Shown piece after piece: positions 58,711 through 64,000 of a stretch of 64,000 nt of DNA (the first letter of the stretch is position 1; each line of letters begins with the position of its first letter). Source of the stretch: Gnetum montanum (Eukaryota > Streptophyta > Gnetopsida > Gnetales > Gnetaceae). Both the position numbers and the translations under genes were made by a program. The stretch lies in the NCBI GenBank assembly GCA_015680685.1, contig MNCI01010815.1:17223-81222 (forward strand). Direction: 5' to 3'. The notes below the pieces were generated by a model that searched no databases, had not been told where the DNA came from, and was given only the letters and a program-made list of their open reading frames with translations.

Positions 58711-59523
58711 TGATGAGTGGCGAGATACCCCTACACTCAACCATACAAAAAGAGTGTAGCATGCGTGATCCAGTCGAACTCCGCAAATGAACTAGTTGTG
58801 ACACCTAGATAGTTATCCTTAGGTCACAATTCGTTGTCTTCCCACCTGGAATAGTATTTATATTTGTCACGTATGGTTTAGTCCAGAGTGAGGTGTATGA
58901 TGTGTTCCTAATTCTAATGCTACTCCTAAAGGCAGTGGAAAGTAATAATTAACTAAGCTAAGCTAGGAGGAAAAGGGTAAGGAAATCTAATCTAGCCTAA
59001 GTACAACAAGCAACTGATTCCTTGATCAACCATACACATCTTGGACTTCGTGCACGACTACCACTGGGATTACCAAGTGTAGATCCTAGGTACGCCACTG
59101 GGATACCAAGTAGTCACACTTAAATGCTCGTAATCAAGTCATACTTGTTCCACATTCTAGAAGTTTAAGGGTGAGAGAGAAAGCAGTAAATAATAATTAA
59201 ATAAACAAAGCGATTGCTGCAATGATGAAGTAATCTTGATCTTTATTTCCGGTCATGTGCATGTCCAAGTATGTCACACTCGAATAAAGAATGTCGTACA
59301 ATTACATTCACCATACTGTGGGCAGACACGGGAAAAAAATCTATCTCTAGAGTGGTCAAACTGCCAGAGCTTCGCTACTTCTAACTCCTAATGATGAACA
59401 AGAGAATGATGCCTCTTATTTATAGACTTGGTAGCGCACTGCGATATCACGTACGCGATATTGCAGGGGACGACGCGATATCACGTACACGATATCGTGC
59501 CTCGTGCGAATCACGTCTCATCA
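58711..59523 (-). mobile_element. Solo LTR (813 bp) of another LTR retrotransposon, inserted in copy D pol
   Basis: Ends are TGATGAG...CTCATCA, a perfect 7-bp inverted repeat, flanked by the 5-bp duplication ACTAT. Read on the - strand, a TATA box TCTATAAATAAGAGGC lies near 59430-59415, about 100 bases from the start, behind two or three copies of GTGATATCGCG-type elements with ACGT cores (59430-59505). This gives the - orientation. It contains CpG unlike its surroundings, so it is much younger. The pol frame resumes exactly after the duplication. No internal region is present. Confidence 0.88.
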
Positions 59524-59528
59524 ACTAT
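59524..59528 (+). repeat. Target site duplication, right of solo LTR
   Basis: ACTAT, identical to 58706-58710. Confidence 0.92.
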
Positions 59529-60450
59529 CAATGGAAATTTTAATGCCAAAAGATCTTTGAAAACCTTAAGAAAGAGTTGCTACAAATATTGACAATCTAT
59601 CCTCCATAAGAGGATAAACCATTTTACATTTGCCTTATAATCTCCAACACGTCCATTACCTCTCTACTTTGTTAGAAATGTGATGATGGAGTGGAGATGC
59701 TAGCATAATATCATAGCCATGCATTAATTAAGCATGAGAGCTAATAGATTAAAGTTAAGAAGTATTATCTAGCTCTAGTCTTCTTGTTAAAGAAGTGGAG
59801 ACACTATCCTTTTAGAGGCCAAGTCAACATCAATTACAAGGATAATTTGCTCAAAGACATAACAACCAACATTTACAAAAGTAGTTAAATAGCTCGATGG
59901 AAAGTGATAACCATGGATTTTGACCTTCTCTATGTTTCTTATTAAAGGTTAAGCTATGGCCATACAACTCATAGTTTTACCTATTAATGACTAGGTAGCC
60001 ATAGATCCTATGTTACTTAATGAGAACATTAACACTATCAGCCAAGTGCTCAAGGGTTATGAGGTAGTCATGCACTTTAATGGAGCTTCAACTACCAATG
60101 GGACCAGTGCCACTGCCATCATAACATTTCCATTTGGTGAAATCCCACCCTTCACCTATTATTTTGAGTTTCCATGCACAAAAAACATAGCAGAGTGTGA
60201 GGGATTGATCAAAGGGATGATGGTAACTTATGATCTAGGAATTAGATGCTTAATGATCAAAGGAAATTTACAACTTGTGGTTAACTATGAAATCAAAGTC
60301 TATGTGTGTAAAGCCAAACACTTACAACCTTATTATGACCTAGGGAAACAATTTTTACAATAATTTATAGATGTTGATATCCAACATATACCCTGAAACA
60401 AGAATGTCATAGTTGATGCAATCACAAGGCTAGCCCTCAGTGTTATGCTA
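59529..60450 (+). pseudogene. pol: RNase H and aRH, copy D
   Basis: FENLKKELLQILTIYPP and EDKPFYICL mark the connection and RNase H start; LVFLLKKWRHYPFRGQVNIN and RWKVITMDFDLLYVS continue. The second RNase H reads VVMHFNGASTTNGTSATAII (usual FDGAS is FNGAS), NIAECEGLIKGMMVTYDLGI, IKGNLQLVVNYEIKVYVCKA and VIVDAITRLALSV-like text near 60405-60440. The usual GDS Asp is Asn. Stops and small frame changes throughout. Confidence 0.8.
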
Positions 60451-60559
60451 GATGTGTTGAGTAAGTTTCTCATCTTAACCATGAATTATGATATTCCCAT
60501 CACGTAAAATACTAAGGATAACTTTGTTGTTGTTGTTCATACTACTGCTACTAGGGGGT

Positions 60560-61812
60560 GGTATTATGATATTAAATTCTACCTTATGCATGGAAAATCC
60601 TTATAAGGCCTGACTACTGCTCAAAGGGACATTGTACATAAACACTCAAAGAAATATGTCATCATAGGTGATTATGTCGAATATCCTATGATGACATATT
60701 ACTAAATTACTTAGGTAAAATTGAAGCTAGAACATTCCTAGAGGAGGTTCATGAGGGTGTTTGTGGTGGACATATAGGACCAAAAGCTATGATCACTAAG
60801 ATTAGATGATTAGGCTATTACTGGTCCCATATGGAAAGTGACTACATGTAGAAGGTTAAGTGATGTGGCATATGGCAAAGTCATAGTAACCTAATACATA
60901 TATCATCGACTAAGTTGCAAAATACTTAGATCACTTGGCCATTTCAATGATGGGGGTTGGGTATCATTGGATCTATAATGCCTAAGTCTAGTGTAGGGCA
61001 TAGCTTTGTCATTGCTACAACTAAACACTTCAACAAGTGGGTTGAGGCTATTCCCCTCAGGAAGAATACATTTTACCAAGTTTGCAAATTTATCCTAGAT
61101 AACATTGTAGCCCATTTTGGCATACTCAGGATCATAGTTATAGACAATGTACCACAATTTAGTAGCCATGAAATGAAAGATTTTTGTCATAGCCTAGGCA
61201 TTAAGCATTCTTTCTCATCACCTTATTATCCTCAAGCCAATGGATAGGTAGAAGCAAGCAACAAGGCCATCATCAACTTGCTCAAGAAGATGCTTGACAA
61301 TAGCAAGCACAAATGGCATAAGTAGCTTATCCATGCACATTGGGCCTATCATACAACTTATCGTACGATAGCTGGTGTAACACCCTATAGCCTAGCTTAT
61401 GATTCTAAAGTTGTTTTACCTATTGAANTTTTTTTTACCTATTGAATTGTAGGCTTCATTGCTCTATGTAGTTTTAACTAACTTTAGCAATGATGAGAAA
61501 AATAAAGAGTTGTGGATCATGACCCTAGAATCGGTGGAGGAGAAATGTATGCAAGCACTTTCTCACATCAAACACTAGAAAGAGAGGTAGAAATGGTAGC
61601 ACCATAATAACTTCATCAAGCATGAGATCAAGGAGGTTGAATTGGTCCTCAAAGCCATCCACAAGCATGTGGATAAATTCTTATTCAAATGGAAAGGGTC
61701 CTTCCTTGTCACTAGAGCCTATACGAATGAAACATTCAAGATAGCCAACATGAATGGAAATGAGTTGGCCAATCTAGTCAGTCATTTCTATTTGAAGACA
61801 TATTACATGTAG
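60560..61812 (+). pseudogene. pol: Integrase, copy D
   Basis: A pre-integrase part (YYDIKFYLMHGKSL) is followed by the zinc domain (EEVHEGVCGGHIGPKAMITK, with the CxxC partly lost), GIIGSIMPKSSVGHSFVIAT (the first catalytic Asp, WGLDIIG in A, reads Gly here), KHFNKWVEAIPLRKNT, VIDNVPQFSSHEMKDFC with the second Asp kept, and YYPQANG. The C-terminal end YLKTYYM with TAG at 61810-61812 agrees with A and C. A duplicated stretch around a single N at 61428 disturbs the frame and is probably an assembly artefact. Confidence 0.83.
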
Positions 61813-61864
61813 CCAATGATCATCAACAAGTGTGCCTACTTTAACATGGGTTTCCAAGGCCTAA

Positions 61865-61970
61865 CACTAGTGACATGGCCCAGATGACCTTAAACTAACA
61901 CCATGGTCTGCTACAATCTTAAACTAGTACCATGACTTGCTAGGGCCTTAAACTAGTACCAAGGACAACC
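61865..61970 (+). repeat. Repeat block R2, copy D (about 3 units)
   Basis: GACCTTAAACTAACACC, ATCTTAAACTAGTACC and GGCCTTAAACTAGTACC in a row near 61886, 61914 and 61944. Confidence 0.75.
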
Positions 61971-62889
61971 ACAAGCTTAGGCTACTAACATTGGTTACTT
62001 GGGTAACTTGGTTTTATCATTTCATGTGGTCTATATGCATTGTAACATTATAACATGTCCTATTTGCTTGTTTTTCTTATCCTCTTGGAGTTGTGCTTGT
62101 AGGATGAAGCCCAAAGCCATCACAAGGATGTAACTCATTGTAGTAGCAAGTTACCACACAACCTCAATGTGCAAGATTTGTTCAGTTTTACCTACTTTTA
62201 CAAAAGTGCATGTACCATTTCCCTCCATTTAGTACCACTCTTTAAGCCCATCCCTGTAGCCTTGTTATAATCTTCCATATGCTAAGTAACAATGTTGACC
62301 TTTTTTTGTCACTTATGCACTATATCCATATGATATCTCTTCATCATGCTCCATCTTCAAGTTCACTTGAATGTAACACAACTAATTCAATGGAAAAACC
62401 CATAAGTCCATTGAGTGTAACACATCTTGTTTAATGGGACAACCACCAAGTCCATTAAATGTAACACAACTCACTCAATGGAAAAACCATATCTAACTAG
62501 CCTTGGCACAAAAACCCAATAATGTTTTTATGTCACAATAAAAAGAAAAAACATTCAAAGAGACTAGGCCTATGAAGCCTCAATGTAACCTTGGAGTGAA
62601 GTGATTAGGTTCTCAAATGAATTTGCTAAGAAACCAAAACTTCAAAACATTTTAGTATCACGTTATAGCCATTACAACAATACTTGGGATACATTGTTAG
62701 CCTTCATGACCATCTTCCAAATGAGCATTATTTTCATCTCATTGTATCCTTATCCCAGCATCACAAGCACCCTTCAACATGGTTTGACACAATTGGATCA
62801 GGTGCAAAAAGTGAATGTTGGTGGTGGACCTATAGTGGTACTTTGTATTCTTTGTTGATGCCTCTTAAGTTAATTCTCTAGATACCAAT
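61971..62889 (+). other. 3' non-coding region, copy D
   Basis: No supported gene. A phrase built on AATGTAACACAACTNATTCA repeats about four times between 62370 and 62475 (period about 45). The pre-tract segment GTATTCTTTGTTGATGCC is at 62844. Confidence 0.5.
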
Positions 62890-62902
62890 AAATAGGGGCC
62901 AT
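62890..62902 (+). promoter_or_regulatory. Decayed polypurine tract, copy D
   Basis: AAATAGGGGCCAT before TGAAACACC at 62903; one G changed to T compared with A-C. Confidence 0.75.
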
Positions 62903-63230
62903 TGAAACACCATGAAAATTTAAATGTTATAACCAATTTNGGGGCCATTGAAACACCATGAAAATTTAAATGTTATAACCAATTTTCTTCATGTAGCCTT
63001 CACCCAATGAAACCATAACAAAACCTCATTGTAAATGTGAATATTCTCATTTGGGAGATCTCACATACTTTAAACTTTTGGAATTGAAAATGCCTCATAA
63101 GTGGTTAAATCCTCATTTCCCAAGTGAAAAAAGACACCTAGTGTCTATATTTCGGCTTGGGAAGGATGTTAAAATTCCTTTTGGGTTGCAAAAAATGGAA
63201 ATTTGATGAGTTTTTATGAGGACACACACT
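62903..63230 (+). repeat. Start of 3' LTR, copy D
   Basis: TGAAACACCATG start, then a duplicated 45-base stretch around a single N at 62940. Beyond that it cannot be aligned to the other LTRs, and no TATA box or U5 segment is found, so it is truncated or very diverged. Confidence 0.5.
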
Positions 63231-63239
63231 TTTTTGCAT

Positions 63240-63545
63240 TGGAAACACCTACAAGAGGGAAAGCTCACCTATCCCTAGCATGGAGAAGTGGGGAAATATA
63301 GAATGCCTAGTGTGAAGGAGTTTGTTCTCCTTTCTTAGCATGAACACCCTCACTCTTAGTGTGGAGACTTCTCACCTAAGCATTGAAACTCCTATTCCCC
63401 AACGTGGAATCTACATGAGCAATATTTTTACACTTTAATGATCTCAAAGTTGACCAATCACTTCAGCAAGAATGGCATAAGGCTCAGCATGAAAGATCTA
63501 CCTCCAACATAGAAGGTGTCCCTCCCATTACTATTTATAGTAAAT
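63240..63545 (+). repeat. Sequence resembling the 190-bp array
   Basis: CTATCCCTAGCATGGAGAAG, CCTAGTGTGAAGGAG, CTTAGTGTGGAGAC and CCCCAACGTGGAATC phrases match the vocabulary and orientation of 53430-56930. Confidence 0.45.
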
Positions 63546-63559
63546 GAAATGGCCATGGG

Positions 63560-63798
63560 GGATACTATAAGAGATTCATGAAGAACTTCTTTGATATCAC
63601 TTCACCTGTCATGAAGCTTGTGTGGAAGGATGCTAGATTCACATGAGTTTCACATTGTCAAATTACATTTTACGAACTCATGAGCTTATTGAAATCTCAT
63701 AAGATGCACAATTCCACTCATGATATTGATTTAGAAGTGATGGTATTTCCTTTAAAGACTATGTAGCATTCCTTTGTTTTTGGTGAAAGGTTGATTAT
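63560..63798 (+). pseudogene. pol: RT thumb / RNase H fragment of another Ty3/gypsy lineage
   Basis: GYYKRFMKNFFDITSPVMKL and WKDARFT match the RT thumb consensus GYYRRFI...F..IA.PLT.L of chromovirus-like gypsy elements, and HNSTHDIDLEVMVFPLKTM matches the later RNase H segment (YPTHDLEL..VVFALK). The part between, which holds the start of RNase H, is deleted. Stops at 63635 (Trp site) and 63755 (Trp site). It is not Tat-like and so is a separate insertion or capture. Confidence 0.7.
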
Positions 63799-64000
63799 TA
63801 GAGTTTGGTCTTATGCCTCTTAGATAACTTTGATTATCTAAAAATTTTATTCTATTAGAAATCTAATCATTTGTTATCTAATGAATTCATAATTCTTAAA
63901 TTTTTACATACATTATTTTTTAATTACTTGCTTAAGATTCTTACATTTAGTTAATGATTTAAATTACTCTTGGCTAGTTCATTAAGAAATTATCTTATTT
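63799..64000 (+). other. AT-rich end of window
   Basis: No gene or repeat recognised. Confidence 0.4.

Larger units (their letters stand above)
52009..63230 (+). mobile_element. Copy D, right part: oldest Tat/Ogre-like copy
   Basis: Continues the antisense-gene fragment that ends at 33273 on the other side of copy C. It holds a long satellite-like array, then RT, RNase H, aRH, integrase, R2, the 3' region, a changed purine tract (AAATAGGGGCC) and the start of a 3' LTR. It is interrupted by an 813-bp solo LTR. CpG is nearly absent outside that insertion. No gag or protease of D is in the window. Confidence 0.72.

Overview
The window is plant nuclear DNA made almost entirely of LTR retrotransposons. 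No host gene, tRNA or rRNA could be supported. Four or more relatives of one Ty3/gypsy family in the Tat/Ogre group are stacked in the + orientation. The group is recognised from gag, an aspartic protease with a DDGA core, RT with YVDD, RNase H, a second 'archaeal-type' RNase H and an integrase, from a purine tract AAAGAGGGGCC followed by LTRs starting TGAAACACC, and from plant-type TATA boxes in the LTRs. A land plant with a large, heavily methylated genome is inferred; I cannot name the species.

Layout. Copy A (1-13281, 5' end outside the window) is the least decayed. It ends with an LTR that abuts B1, a gag-pro piece truncated at both ends (about 13370-18020). B2 follows (about 18077-27420), then a second pol piece, B3 (27421-29570), and one 3' LTR (30904-32513). 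Copy C (33274-52003) is a complete 18.7 kb element with two LTRs and a 5-bp target duplication (ATAGA/ATAGC). It lies inside an older copy D, whose halves are at 32514-33273 and 52009-about 63230. D is also split by an 813-bp solo LTR (58711-59523) with a perfect ACTAT duplication. A fragment of a different gypsy lineage is at 63560-63798.

The most interesting feature lies between protease and reverse transcriptase in every copy: a gene on the opposite strand. In copy A it runs from 6287 down to 2806 in about eight exons with mostly canonical splice sites. It has its own TATA box, a plant-like start context, a basic N-terminus, a region resembling the FCP1/NLI-interacting-factor (HAD) phosphatase fold, a large domain I do not recognise and an acidic C-terminus. 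Homologous exons can be read in B1, B2, C and the left half of D. B1, B2 and C also carry a coiled-coil exon that A lacks. In the sense direction the same block appears to be an intron: a TTTTGCAG-type acceptor lies just before pol in A and B2, a weaker one in C, and a GTAAAC donor follows protease in B2. Ogre elements are known to have an intron at this place.

Short repeats ending in TTAAACTAGCA lie between the converging ends of gag-pro and the antisense gene, and again after integrase. Decay is graded: nearly all premature stops are C-to-T changes at Gln, Arg or Trp codons, and CpG is common in A but rare in C and D, as expected for methylated retrotransposons. Two N gaps (27552-27717, 42577-43407) and several single Ns, three of them flanked by duplicated sequence, mark assembly joins.
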